Below are positions 1 through 10,705 of a DNA stretch of 64,000 nucleotides, one piece after another. Positions within the stretch are counted from its first letter, which is position 1. Each line of letters starts with the position of its first letter. The translations under genes were made by a program, and so were the position numbers. Source of the DNA: Polyodon spathula (taxonomy: Eukaryota > Chordata > Actinopteri > Acipenseriformes > Polyodontidae); assembly GCF_017654505.1 (NCBI RefSeq), contig NC_054543.1, positions 21,650,976-21,714,975 of the forward strand, written 5' to 3'. The notes beneath the pieces are model-generated. The model had not been told where the DNA came from. It saw only the letters and a program-made list of their open reading frames with translations, and ran no database searches.

Positions 1-546
1 TACTTCAACTACTACTGATAATATAAAACAGTGCCCAAACTTTTATTTTTACTGCACTTGCCAACCTGGCATTTGTGTCTCTTGTGGCTCTCAGCGAGGT
101 TGCCTGCTGTAGTGTGCAAAGTATATTTGTATTTGGACTAGTTTAAATTGTAATAATTGAATACCTTGTTTTGAATTCAAATCATGTATGACCCGACTTT
201 TATCAAAAGAATCAGTCTAGACCATGTTTCTAGTGAATACAAAAGAAACAATTTTATTAGAAATAACACAAAGGAAAAATTAAGAGGTGCAACAACTAAA
301 ATACAGAAAGGAAAAATTAACTAAACTGTACAGAAAATAAAGTTCAAAACAACAACATCCCCCACTCCCGCTGGTTGATTAGCGATTCAAAGCAATCTAT
401 GGGAGATTCTCTTAAGGTTACAACTGCATTTCCCCGACAGCTATTTAAGAAGAAAGGTTTAGTCTTAACAGGGGTATCGTTAGCAACGCATATTCACTTC
501 CGTTAACATTTGATGATCAAAGCATTGTTAAAATCAGTCTCATATA
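1..546. other. unassigned non-coding DNA
   Basis: AT-rich sequence with no open frame of note and no repeat that I recognise. It ends at the TA dinucleotide that is the target site of the Tc1-like element starting at 549. Confidence 0.5.
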
Positions 547-570
547 TACAGTGCCTACAGAAAGTCTATA

Positions 571-3500
571 CATAAGAACATAAGAACATAAGAACATAAG
601 AAAGTTTACAAACGAGAGGAGGCCATTCGGCCCATCTTGCTCGTTTGGTTGTTAGTAGCTTATTGATCCCAAAATCTCATCAAGCAGCTTCTTGAAGGAT
701 CCCAGGGTGTCAGCTTCAACAACATTACTGGGGAGTTGATTCCAGACCCTCACAATTCTCTGTGTAAAAAAGTGTCTCCTATTTTCTGTTCTGAATGCCC
801 CTTTTTCTAAACTCCATTTGTGACCCCTGGTCCTTGTTTCTTTTTTCAGGCTGAAAAAGTCCCTTGCGTCGACACTGTCAATACCTTTTAGAATTTTGAA
901 TGCTTGAATTAGGTCGCCACGTAGTCTTCTTTGTTCAAGACTGAACAGATTCAATTCTTTTAGCCTGTCTGCATATGACATGCCTTTTAAGCCCGGAATA
1001 ATTCTGGTCGCTCTTCTTTGCACTCTTTCTAGAGCAGCAATATCTTTTTTATAGCGAGGTGACCAGAACTGCACACAATATTCAAGATGAGGTCTTACAA
1101 GTGCATTGTACAGTTTTAACATTACTTCCCTTGATTTAAATTCAACACTTTTCACAATGTATCCGAGTATCTTGTTAGCCTTTTTTATAGCTTCCCCACA
1201 TTGCCTAGATGAAGACATTTCTGAGTCAACAAAAACTCCTAGGTCTTTTTCATAGATTCCTTCTCCAATTTCAATATCTCCCATATGATATTTATAATGT
1301 ACATTTTTATTTCCTGCGTGCAGTACCTTACACTTTTCTCTATTAAATGTCATTTGCCATGTGTCTGCCCAGTTCTGAATCTTGTCTAGATCATTTTGAA
1401 TGACCTTTGCTGCTGCAACAGTGTTTGCCACTCCTCCTACTTTTGTGTCGTCTGCAAATTTAACAAGTTTGCTTACTATACCAGAATCTAAATCATTAAT
1501 GTAGATTAGGAATAGCAGAGGACCTAATACTGATCCCTGTGGTACACCGCTGGTTACCACACTCCATTCTGAGGTTTTTCCTCTAATCAGTACTTTCTGT
1601 TTTCTACATGTTAACCACTCCCTAATCCATGTACATGTGTTTCCTTGAATCCCAACTGCGTTCAGTTTGAGAATTAATCTTTTGTGCGGGACTTTGTCAA
1701 AAGCTTTCTGGAAATCTAAATAAACCATGTCATATGCTTTGCAATTATCCATTATCGATGTTGCATCCTCAAAAAAATCAAGCAAGTTAGTTAGGCACGA
1801 TCTCCCTTTCCTAAAACCATGTTGACTGTCTCCCAGTACCCTGTTACCATATAGGTAATTTTCCATTTTGGATCTTATTATAGTTTCCATAAGTTTGCAT
1901 ATAATAGAAGTCAGGCTTACTGGTCTGTAGTTACCTGGTTCAGTTTTGTTTCCCTTTTTGTGGATCGGTATTACGTTTGCAATTTTCCAGTCTGTCGGTA
2001 CCACCCCTGTGTCAAGAGACTGCTGCATGATCTTGGTTAGCGGTTTGTAAATTACTTCTTTCATTTCTTTGAGTACTACTGGGAGGATCTCATCCGGCCC
2101 AGGGGATTTGTTTATTTTAAGAGCTCCTAGTCCCTTTAACACTTCTGCCTCAGTTATGCTAAAGTTATTTAAAACTGGATAGGAACTGGATGACATGTGG
2201 GGCATGTTGTCAGTATCTTCCTTTGTAAAAACTTGTGAAAAGTAATCATTTAACATATTTGCTATTTTTTTTTCTTCCTCTATGATTTTGCCATTTGTAT
2301 CTCTTAAACATTTAATCTCCTCTTTGAATGTTCTCTTGCTGTTGTAATATTGGAAAAACATTTTGGAATTGGTTTTAGCTCCCTTAGCAATGTTCATTTC
2401 TATTTCTCTCTTGGCCTTTCTAACTTCCTTTTTGACTTGCATTTGCAGTTCTGTGTACTCTTTCTGTGTACTTTCTTTTTGGTCCTTTTTTAATGCTCTG
2501 TAAAGTGCCTTTTTTCGCTGAATATTTTTTTTAATTGATCTATTAAACCATTTTGGCAATTTAGTTTTACATTTAGATTTGTCTACTTTAGGGATATAAT
2601 TGTTTTGCGCCTCTAGTACTACATTTTTGAAGAACAACCATCCTTCTTCTGTGGGTGTTTTCTCTATTTTACTCCAATCTACTTCTGTTAGTCTCTGTTT
2701 CATGCCTTCATAGTTTGCTTTTCTAAAATTGTAAACCTTAGCTTTAGTCTTTACTTTTGAGGATTTAAAAAACACTTCAAATGAGACCATGTTGTGGTCT
2801 GAGTTTGCCAGTGGTTCTCTGACCTCTGTTTTAGTTATTCTATCTTCGTTATTTGAAAAGACTAAATCAAGGCATGCCTCCCCTCTAGTGGGTGCCTTCA
2901 CAAATTGTGTTAGGAAGCAGTCATTTGTCATTTCCACCATTTCTATTTCATCCTTCGCGCTACCCACCGGGTTTTCCCATTTTATTTGGGGGAAGTTGAA
3001 ATCCCCCATTAGTATGGCTTCTCCTTTGCTACACACATTTCTAATGTCATTGTATAACAGATTATTGTGCTCACCGTCTGAATCTGGCGGTCTATAGCAT
3101 GCTCCTATTATTATGCCTTTTGAATTTTTGTCTGTTATTCTGACCCATATTGATTCGGTTTTATTTTCTTTGTCCAGGTTTAACACCTGGGCTTCAAGAC
3201 TGTTTCTTATGTATAGCGCTACCCCTCCTCCTCTTCTGTCCTGCCTGTCTTTCCTATACAGTGTATACCCACAAATATTATATTCGTCCCCATCACTCTC
3301 AGATAACCACGTTTCTGTAACACCTATCACATCATAGTTACCTGTTAGTGCAGTAGCTTCAAGTTCTAGAATTTTGTTTCTGATACTTCTAGCATTTAGA
3401 TAAATACATTTAATGGTTGTCTTACCTGAGTTGTTGTTCTTGTTTTGATGCGGTCTCCCTTCTGTTTTTTTGTTCATTTCTCCCCCCTTCCTTTCTAGTT

Positions 3501-4059
3501 TAAATGCTTCCGAACCTGCTCGAGGATCTTTTCTCCAAGTAGACTAGTTCCCTTGTTATTTAAATGCAGTCCATCCCGTCTATACAGATAGTCCTCGTTG
3601 TAGAAAGTGGTCCAATGATCAAGATAGGTGAAGCCTTCCCGTGTGCACCACGTCTTCAACCATTGGTTTTGATTTATTATTTCCAGCTGTCCATATGGTC
3701 CTTTGCAAGGTGCGGGTAGTATACCAGAAAATACCACAGTTTTGGTTTTCTCTTTTAATTTCCTTCCTAGCTCTCTGAATTTGTTTTGCAGGGATTTTGG
3801 TCTGTCTCTTCCAATGTTGTTTGTACCGATGTGGACGACTACTACCGGGTCGTCTCCTGTTCGTTCTAGGAGCCTGTCCACGTTCTCAGTGATGTGCTTG
3901 ACCGAGGCTCCCGGAAGGCAGGACACTGTTGTAGTAAGGGGGTCCAAACTGCGAACTGAACTTGCTGTGTTTCTCAATATGGAGTCCCCAACAATCATGA
4001 CCTCCCTTCTTTTTACTGTCTTGTCACCACTGTCAATAGGGTCCTGGATGTTGTTCCCA
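571..4059 (-). mobile_element. CR1-type LINE copy A, 5'-truncated
   Basis: A minus-strand non-LTR retrotransposon. Its 3' end is the ACATAAGA-repeat tail at 571-602, its ORF2 is uninterrupted, and it carries the 3' part of ORF1. Comparison with the copy at 54202-58485 shows homology breaking off within ORF1 near 4059. Upstream of that point lies a different, SINE-like sequence. Near-identity between copies and the open ORF2 suggest a young insertion. Family name (CR1-like) is inferred from the domain order SGNH-endonuclease-RT. Confidence 0.85.
652..3477 (-). CDS. LINE ORF2: AP-type endonuclease plus reverse transcriptase, intact 941 aa
   Basis: The polyprotein nicks target DNA and copies the LINE RNA by target-primed reverse transcription. 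The N-terminal apurinic-type endonuclease has LNARS (about residue 28), the metal-binding Glu in TETW (about 55), GDFNFP (about 158) and SDHN (about 227). A basic linker follows. The reverse transcriptase palm has YLDFQKAFDKV (about 585), GVPQGSVLGPLLF and the catalytic FADDTK (about 675). The C-terminal region is rich in R and L. The start MNKKTEG lies just downstream of ORF1 (17-bp gap), and the plus-strand copy at 55577 starts the same way. No stops or frameshifts are seen, unlike every other LINE copy in the window. The element as a whole is probably immobile because ORF1 and the 5' region are truncated. Confidence 0.93.
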   Translation of the reverse strand: MNKKTEGRPHQNKNNNSGKTTIKCIYLNARSIRNKILELEATALTGNYDVIGVTETWLSESDGDEYNICGYTLYRKDRQDRRGGGVALYIRNSLEAQVLNLDKENKTESIWVRITDKNSKGIIIGACYRPPDSDGEHNNLLYNDIRNVCSKGEAILMGDFNFPQIKWENPVGSAKDEIEMVEMTNDCFLTQFVKAPTRGEACLDLVFSNNEDRITKTEVREPLANSDHNMVSFEVFFKSSKVKTKAKVYNFRKANYEGMKQRLTEVDWSKIEKTPTEEGWLFFKNVVLEAQNNYIPKVDKSKCKTKLPKWFNRSIKKNIQRKKALYRALKKDQKESTQKEYTELQMQVKKEVRKAKREIEMNIAKGAKTNSKMFFQYYNSKRTFKEEIKCLRDTNGKIIEEEKKIANMLNDYFSQVFTKEDTDNMPHMSSSSYPVLNNFSITEAEVLKGLGALKINKSPGPDEILPVVLKEMKEVIYKPLTKIMQQSLDTGVVPTDWKIANVIPIHKKGNKTEPGNYRPVSLTSIICKLMETIIRSKMENYLYGNRVLGDSQHGFRKGRSCLTNLLDFFEDATSIMDNCKAYDMVYLDFQKAFDKVPHKRLILKLNAVGIQGNTCTWIREWLTCRKQKVLIRGKTSEWSVVTSGVPQGSVLGPLLFLIYINDLDSGIVSKLVKFADDTKVGGVANTVAAAKVIQNDLDKIQNWADTWQMTFNREKCKVLHAGNKNVHYKYHMGDIEIGEGIYEKDLGVFVDSEMSSSRQCGEAIKKANKILGYIVKSVEFKSREVMLKLYNALVRPHLEYCVQFWSPRYKKDIAALERVQRRATRIIPGLKGMSYADRLKELNLFSLEQRRLRGDLIQAFKILKGIDSVDARDFFSLKKETRTRGHKWSLEKGAFRTENRRHFFTQRIVRVWNQLPSNVVEADTLGSFKKLLDEILGSISY

Positions 4060-4106
4060 GGGGCTCCAGAGTGACGCATCCAGTAAAGGCTGCATGGTGA
4101 ATCCAC
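3495..4106 (-). pseudogene. LINE ORF1, SGNH-esterase domain, N-terminally truncated
   Basis: The frame encodes an SGNH/GDSL-type hydrolase domain as found in CR1-type ORF1 proteins. VGDSILRN holds the nucleophile Ser block, HIGTNNIG the Asn block, and DGLHLNNKG the Asp-x-x-His block. All four catalytic blocks are present here. The first about 20 residues of this frame come from the adjoining SINE-like DNA rather than from ORF1; real homology to the copy at 54613 starts at NNIQDPIDSGD. The cysteine-rich N-terminus found in the other copy is missing. The frame is open to its stop, so the loss is a 5' truncation rather than decay. Confidence 0.85.
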
Positions 4107-4450
4107 TGTGTGAAAAGGGGGGGCGGTTGCTTTAGTTCGGCCACGGTGTCCTCAGCTCACCGCGCACCAGCAACTCCTGTAGTCTGGCCGGGCGCCTGCG
4201 GGTTTGCCTGTTAGCTGTGTTGTCCTCTGACGCTGTAGCTCCTGGGTGGCTGCATGGTGAATCTGCAGAGTGTAAAGAAGCGGTCGGCTGATGGCACACA
4301 CTTAGGACAGCGTGTGTTCGTCTTTGCCGCTCCCAAGTCAGCTCATGGGTGGTAACAGTGAGCTAAGCCTAAATAATTGGGCATTTCAAATTGGGAGAAA
4401 ATAAAAAAAAATAACTGGCAACGACTAAATTAAAAAAAAAAAAAAAAAAA
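4060..4450 (+). mobile_element. SINE-like unit with A-rich 3' tail
   Basis: A GC-richer segment that lacks coding and ends in an A-rich stretch and a 20-base poly(A) run (4432-4451). A 15-base word, GCTGCATGGTGAATC, occurs twice (near 4089 and 4250). It is oriented opposite to the LINE it touches. I recall similar repeats from sturgeon sequence, but cannot test that. It could also be a chimeric 5' end joined to the LINE during one insertion event, since the pair shares one imperfect target duplication. Confidence 0.5.
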
Positions 4451-4651
4451 AGTTTACACCCCTTTGAACTTTTTTCACATTTTGTGTGTCAGTGCCTCAG
4501 AGTTTCATGCATTTAAATGAGGATTTTTTTTCCACTTATCTACACACCATACTCTACACTGATAAGGGGAAAACTGTTTTTATTGACAACATTTATATAT
4601 TAGAACTACAAAAATGAAAGATCATAATTTATAAGTCTCCACCCCCCTGAG

Positions 4652-5634
4652 TTAATACTTGGTGGAAGCACCTTTGGCAGCAATTACAGCTGTGAGTCTG
4701 TTGGGATAGGTCTCTACCAACTTTGGTCAAATATTGTCAAATCTAGGTGTGCATTCTTCTTAACAAAACTCTGTCAAGTTCCTTGGGAAGAATTGATGTA
4801 CAGCAATCTTCAAGTCATGCCACAAATTTTCAACTGGATTTAGGTCGGGGCTCTGACTGGGCCACTCACACTTTCTTTATCCGCTCCAGTGTATCTTGGC
4901 TGTGTGCATTGGGTCATTGTCATGCTGAAAGATGAACTTCTGTTGCAGTTTCAGCTTTCTTGCAGAGGGCAGCAGGTTTTCCTCAAGGACTTCTCTGTAC
5001 TTTGTTCCATTCATTTCCCTTCTATCCTGACAAGTGCCCCAGTCCCTGCCGATAAGAAACATCCCCACAACATGATGCTACCTCCACTATGCTTCACAGT
5101 AAGGATTGTGTTCTTTGCATGATGTGCTGTGTTGGGTTTGTGCCAAACATAACGCTTTGCATTTAGGCCAAAAAGTTCCATTTTTAGTTTCATCAGACCA
5201 CAAAACTTTTTGCCACATGGCAAAGGAATCTCCTGAGAGTTTTTTTTTTTTTCTTACTTCAAACAGGATTCAAGGTGGGCTTTCTTGAGTAATAGCTTCC
5301 TTCTTGCCACCCTACCATACAGGCCAGATTTGTGGCATGCTTGGGATATTGTTGCAACATGCACACTGACCAGTCTTGGCCATAAAAGCCTGTAGCTCTT
5401 GCAATGTTGCCATTAGCCTCACTGATCAGTCTCCTCCTTGCTCGGTCATCCAGTTTGGAGGTACAGCTGATCTAGGCAGGGTCTTGGTGGTGCCATATAC
5501 CTTCCACTTCTTAATCATCTTGACCATGCTCCAAGGGATATTCAAGGCCTTTGATATTTTTTATACCTATGCCCTGATCTGTGTTTTTCAACAACTTTGT
5601 CCCGGAGTTCTTTTGAAAGCACCTTGGTGCTCAT
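4652..5634 (-). pseudogene. Tc1-type DDE transposase A, decayed
   Basis: Reading from the ATG at 5634, the translation shows the N-terminal helix-turn-helix region, then pieces such as [21 protein letters not shown] and FQHDNDPMH (second catalytic Asp), and the C-terminal AAKGASTKY-like end near 4652. The frame is broken several times, so no active enzyme can be made. It fills the interior of element A in the expected position and orientation. Confidence 0.8.
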
Positions 5635-5989
5635 GGTTGGGTCTTTGCTTTGAAATGCACTACCCAGCAGAAGGAACCTACAGGAACTGTTGAATTTATC
5701 CTGAAATTATGTGAATCACTACAATTGAACTTGGTGTGTGATTTTGAAGGCAATTGGTTACACATGAGCTCATTTAGAATTGCTATTACAAGGGGGGTGG
5801 ACACTTATCCACCCAAGCTATTTCAGTTTTTATTTTTAATTCATTTTCTACAAATTTCAAGAATATTTTTTTTTACTTGGAAGTTGTGGGGTAGGATGTG
5901 TAAACTATTTTAATGCATTTTATTTACAGTCTATAAGGCAACAAAAGGTGAATTTTTAAAGGGGGTGTAAACCTTCTATAGGCACTGTA

Positions 5990-7190
5990 TAGTTTTGGTT
6001 CAGATGGCAATTCTCACTCTTGCGAGATAAAGACGTTCTTTGTGTCTGTACAACCCATCGAGAATAATCTATTATCAAGACAGCTAAATTTGGATTCTAG
6101 CTTCTAAAAGCAGAATGTTAAATTGCCTTATGAAACTCACATTAATTTATATAAATCATACATAAACAAATACTATAGTGTTCATTAACTCAAATCATGA
6201 ATTGAAAGCAATAATACCTTTCACATTCCACTTGGGACAAAACTTTAAATTTTACTTTAAGGTCTGCTTATTCTCAGGTTTATAAGAAGATTAAAACACT
6301 ACTTACTGAATACTTAACGATTTCGCTCTGCCTTCTGCAGCTGTTCCGTGTCTTCACCAATACAGGCGTTCAAAGCTTTCTCGCTGACAGGTAGGTTCCA
6401 GGGTCTGCCTTCCTCGCATTTCATTTCCACTTCAGAGTATGAAAAAAATGTCTTTGCAAAGACTAAGAGTCATTAACTATTTAGGTATTCCACTGAAACA
6501 GCAATTCCTCCACCAATATTTGTAAATTCATCAGGTTATGTCTGGGATATTCCATCGCAAACTCCGGCACTGCTAGCTCAAGAAATTGAATATACTTCAA
6601 TGTCGACTTCAAATGTTCATCCAACTCTTTCTCTAGTGATCAAATCGGGGCTGGGAGATTAGATTACAAGAACTTTCAAGATTTTAGGACGTCTCACGCA
6701 GCGGACTCCCACACCAAGTCAAACACTAGAATACTTAACCCGTACTAGTGTCTGAAAACAGTATCTGTCCCAGCCTGGATCTCCAGATTATTACAGTTCA
6801 AAGACTGGTTTGTGTATTAGAGCCTTGGATTTCTTGTCAGGAGTGTTGTTTCAATGTCACACTCATATTTTGGGTCTCTCTACCCCGGTGATTAGATAGT
6901 TTGGTTAATTTGGGCAGTGCCTGATTCCACATGAAGTGTTTTTCATTGGTTGTTCTCGTACCTACACAACCCTTTGTTCTCCATTGGTCTGCTATTCCAC
7001 CCCGTTGGCTGGTTTTATGACAGACTGGTTCTCATCTTAAGTGTCAAGGCACCTAGAAATGTCAGGCTTGTGGCACCGAAAGAGTCATTCCGCGATTGTG
7101 AAGCCATATGTCCAGTATTTTTAGATTACAACTCTTTTTAAAAGCATTCTTTGTTAGTGGGGAAGTTTGTGACCAGAAACCAAGAGACAG
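5990..7190. other. unassigned non-coding DNA
   Basis: No transposon protein homology or convincing exon is seen on either strand. Nothing else recognisable. Confidence 0.4.
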
Positions 7191-7900
7191 AGAACATAAG
7201 AACATAAGAAAGTTTACAAACGAGAGGAGGCCATTTGGCCCATCTTGCTCGTTTGGTTGTTAGTAGCTTATTGATCCCAAAATCTCATCAAGCAGCTTCT
7301 TGAAGGATCCCAGGGTGTCAGCTTCAACAACATTACTGGGGAGTTGATTCCAGACCCTCACAATTCTCTGTGTAAAAAAGTGTCTCCTATTTTCTGTTCT
7401 GAATGCCCCTTTTTCTAAACTCCATTTGTGACCCCTGGTCCTTGTTTCTTTTTTCAGGCTGAAAAAGTCCCTTGGGTCGACACTGTCAATACCTTTTAGA
7501 ATTTTGAATGCTTGAATTAGGTCGCCACGTAGTCTTCTTTGTTCAAGACTGAACAGATTCAATTCTTTTAGCCTGTCTGCATATGACATGCCTTTTAAGC
7601 CCGGAATAATTCTGGTCGCTCTTCTTTGCACTCTTTCTAGAGCAGCAATATCTTTTTTATAGCGAGGTGACCAGAACTGAACACAATATTCAAGATGAGG
7701 TCTTACTAGTGCATTGTACAGTTTTAACATTACTTCTCTTGATTTAAATTCAACACTTTTCACAATGTATCTGAGCATCTTGTTAGCCTTTTTTATAGCT
7801 TCCCCACATTGTCTAGATGAAGACATTTCTGAGTCAACAAAAACTCCTAGGTCTTTTTCATAGATTCCTTTCAACAAAAACTCCTAGGTCTTTTTCATAG
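7191..7900 (-). mobile_element. CR1-type LINE fragment (3' end, RT C-terminus)
   Basis: About 700 bp of the same LINE family as copy A: ACATAAGA tail at 7191-7210 and an open frame (7260-7877, 205 aa) matching the last about 195 residues of ORF2 nearly exactly. It is severely 5'-truncated, which is typical of non-LTR insertions. At the truncation point a 30-bp segment is present twice (7834-7863 and 7871-7900), so the first residues of the open frame are an artefact of that duplication. Confidence 0.9.
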
Positions 7901-8000
7901 AGAGAATGGTTTAAGATTCCCCCCTGTATATTCCAATTTTGTTACTTTCATGCACAGAATGATATTATGACCCCCCCCCCCTCCCCGACACTACACTGCT

Positions 8001-8240
8001 TCAGCTGTGGGTACACGCTCTGCAGTCTCCCTCTGTTCCAAAGGCTTCTTGCGAAGTTGGTAAATTCTTCTCCATGCATTCTTTGTAAAGTATCCAGGAG
8101 TTGATGCCTGCTAGGTCCAATACATTGTAACGCACCTGAAAAGGCCACCGTCGGGAGCCAGTTTTCATGGAGTACTTCCGTGCCATCTGATCCAAAACAT
8201 CAACTCCATGATTTCTCCCGTTGTAAAACTCCACGGGCTC
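8001..8240 (-). pseudogene. piggyBac transposase fragment
   Basis: The frame contains FYNGRNHGVDVLDQMARKY, then RRWPFQVRYNVLDLAGINS and WILYKE. This is the C-terminal catalytic segment of piggyBac transposases, with the GVDVLDQM Asp and the RRWP-YN-LD-AG-N pattern. Only about 77 residues remain; the N-terminal half and the cysteine-rich tail are absent. The two piggyBac-type MITEs at 22.5 and 26.4 kb might have been moved by a relative of this enzyme, but no link is shown by the sequence. Confidence 0.8.
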
Positions 8241-8399
8241 TGGTATTTATTTTCACTAGTACCTGATGCTAATTGACTGACCAAAACAGCATGGCTGGCA
8301 AGTAGGCAAGTAGAGACTAATTTAATTACAGCTAAGCACATTGCAGACTAGCAAATAAAAATAATAAAGTAGAATACCATTCTGTACAAACCACAATAC

Positions 8400-8770
8400 A
8401 ATTCAATGAGGAAACCTGACAAAACAGGAGGGGGGGGGGGTCACACTCTCTCCGAGATGACCTGACAAACGAATAAGCTTGCAAACCAGAAAGAAAAACA
8501 TTGGTTAGTAATATTAACACATAAAAGAGGTTCAGAGTCTTCAGTGGCCCAACATATGCAGTAGGGGGGTTTCATCGATGAGGATATGCAGGAGGGGGGG
8601 CCACCGTCTGAGGTGACCCGACATATGGAGAGGCTTGCGAACCAGAAGGAAAACAAAGTTAGAAGATGTTACAACACAAAGTGGGGTGTTTCACCTCTTC
8701 AAAAGCCCAACATAATAGGAGGGTTCTGTCGCTGAGCATACCCGACAAACGAGAGGTTCCGCAGCTTGTG
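8400..8770. repeat. diverged tandem repeat
   Basis: A unit containing the words GACAAACGA/GACATATGG, GCTTGC(A/G)AACCAGAA and a G-rich run recurs at about 150-170 bp spacing (around 8455, 8610 and 8740). The reverse strand gives a repeated peptide, CFSFWFASL-CQV, which is a by-product of the repeat. Copies are diverged and no function is apparent. Confidence 0.5.
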
Positions 8771-8993
8771 GACCTCACATGAATAGAGGCATCAGAACCT
8801 AAAAGAGAAGATGACAAAGGATCATGCATGCTAAAGGAGGGGTTTGGCTGGGGGTCCCATCTGACTCATGGAGAAAATGAAGCGATGCTTAAAGGGTTGG
8901 AGAAAGTGGAATCACTAACCCTCCCAAAAGGATGGACCCCCAGCTTCTCGGTGAAGACGTTTATAGGAAGAAAGAGAACTGCCAATGCATATA

Positions 8994-10580
8994 CAGTAGC
9001 TCTCAAAAGTATTCACCCCCCCACCCCCTTGGACTTTTCCACATTTTATTGTGTTTCAATATGGAATAAAAATTGATTTAATTAGGAGTTTTTGCCACTG
9101 TTCAACACAAAAAAGTCCATAATGTCAAAGTGAAAAATAAAACCTACAAATTGTTCTAAATTAATTACAAATATAAAACAGAAATTAATTCATTGCATAA
9201 GTATTCACCCCCTTTGCTATTACACACCTAAATAAGCTCTTGTGCAACCAATTGTCTTTAGAAGTCACATAATTAGTTGAACGGAGTCCACCTGTGTGCA
9301 ATTAAGGTGTTTCACATGATTTCAGGTTAAATACACCTGTCTCTGGGAGGTCCCACAGTTGGTTAGTACATTTCCTAACAAAAACTACATCATGAAGACT
9401 AAGGAACATTCAAAGCAAATCCAGAATAAGGTTCCTCAAAAGCACCAATAAGGGATAGGATATAAGAACATTTCCAAGGCAATGAATATCCCCCAGAGCA
9501 CAGTAAAGACCATTATTAAGAAATGGAGAGAATATGGCACAACTGTGAATCTGTCTAGAACAGGCCGTCCTCAAAAACTGAGTATCTGGGCAAGAAGGGC
9601 ACTTAGAGGCCTAAGGCAAGTGTAAAGGAGTTACAGTCTTCCACGACTAAGCTGGGAGACACTGTGCATATGGCAACAATAGCCCGGCTGCTTCACAAAA
9701 CTGGCCTTTATGGGAGAGTAGCAAAAAGAAAGCCATTGTTGAAAAAAACACATCACATCTCAGCTAGAGTTTGCCAGAAGGCATGTGGGAGACTAGACCA
9801 TATAATTTTCTTCCACTTGGTCCCAAAGAAACCAAATAGAGCTTTTAGGCCTCAACGCTAAGCGCTATGTTTGGCGCAAGCCTGACACTGCACATCATCC
9901 CGAGAACACCATCCCTACTATGAAGCATGGTGGTGGCTGAATCATGCTCTGGTGATGCTTCTCTGTGTCAGGGCCTGGAAAGCTTGTGAAGACAGAGGAC
10001 AAAATGAATGAAGCAAAGTACAGAGAAATCCTGGAGGAAAACTTGATGAAGTCTGCAAGAGACCTTGGACTTGGGAGAAGAGTCATCTTCCAGGACCATT
10101 GACCCCACTGGAGTGGCTTAAAAACAAAAAGGTCAATGTCCTGGAGTGGCGCAGTCAAAGCCCAGACCTCAATCCAATTGAGAATTTGTGGAAAGAGTTG
10201 AAAATTGCCATTCACCAAAGGTCCCCATCCAACTTGACGGAGTTTGAGCAATTTTGTAAAGACAAATGGGCAAAAATTGCAGTGTCCAGATGTACAAAGC
10301 TGGTAGAGACTTATCCAAATAGACTCATGGCTGTAATTGCTGTCAAAGGTGCCTCTACCAAATATTGACTCAAGGGGGTGAATACCTATGCAATCAATTA
10401 TTTTCTGTTTTGTATTTGTAATTAATTTAGAACAATTTATAAATTTTATTTTTCAATTTGACAGTATGGACTTTTGTGTTGATCAATGGCAAAATATCCT
10501 AAATAAATCCATTTTTATTCCATGTTATAACACAAAAAAAGTGGAAAAGTCCAAGGTGGGTGAATACTTTTGAGTCACCG
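8994..10580 (+). mobile_element. Tc1/mariner element B
   Basis: The left end CAGTAGCTCTCAAAAGTATT and the right end, read on the opposite strand as CGGTGACTCAAAAGTATTCA, form terminal inverted repeats. TA flanks both sides (8992-8993, 10581-10582). Length is about 1.59 kb and the interior holds a plus-strand transposase relic. Confidence 0.85.
9392..10368 (+). pseudogene. Tc1-type DDE transposase B, decayed
   Basis: From the ATG at 9392 the translation gives MKTKEHSKQIQNKV, an in-frame stop, then NISKAMNIPQSTVKTIIKKW (helix-turn-helix) and TGRPQKLS (hinge). Later pieces are YGRVAKRKPLL and the C-terminal block [18 protein letters not shown] with the catalytic Glu, ending GASTKY. Several frameshifts and stops separate the pieces, and the region of the second catalytic Asp is damaged (near 10090). 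Confidence 0.82.
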
Positions 10581-10705
10581 TAGAAAAGAAAGAGAAAACA
10601 TTTAACATGAAAGAAAAATGATTAATGTGACACAGGGGTTAGTAACTGTACCCTATTGAGTATGAAGACCCTGCACAGAGGGAAGGAAAAATCATCTATT
10701 TTATT

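Larger units (their letters stand above)
549..5987 (-). mobile_element. Tc1/mariner element A, split by a LINE-SINE insertion
   Basis: The left end reads CAGTGCCTACAGAAAG (549 on). The right end, on the opposite strand, reads CAGTGCCTATAGAAGG (from 5987), so the two are terminal inverted repeats. TA lies immediately outside both (547-548 and 5988-5989), as expected for this superfamily. The left repeat is broken after position 570 and resumes near 4451 with GTTTACACCCC, matching the right-end copy. The 571-4450 block is therefore a later insertion. The original element is about 1.56 kb, a normal Tc1 length. Confidence 0.85.

Noticed and set aside
2789..3337. Plus-strand open frames opposite the LINE ORF2 (also 55717-56265 minus)
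   Set aside because: They are shadows of the endonuclease coding strand, repeated identically in both LINE copies, and have no domain of their own.
6340..6400. Possible host exon with GTAGG donor-like end
   Set aside because: No matching acceptor or protein homology; one donor-like word is expected by chance.
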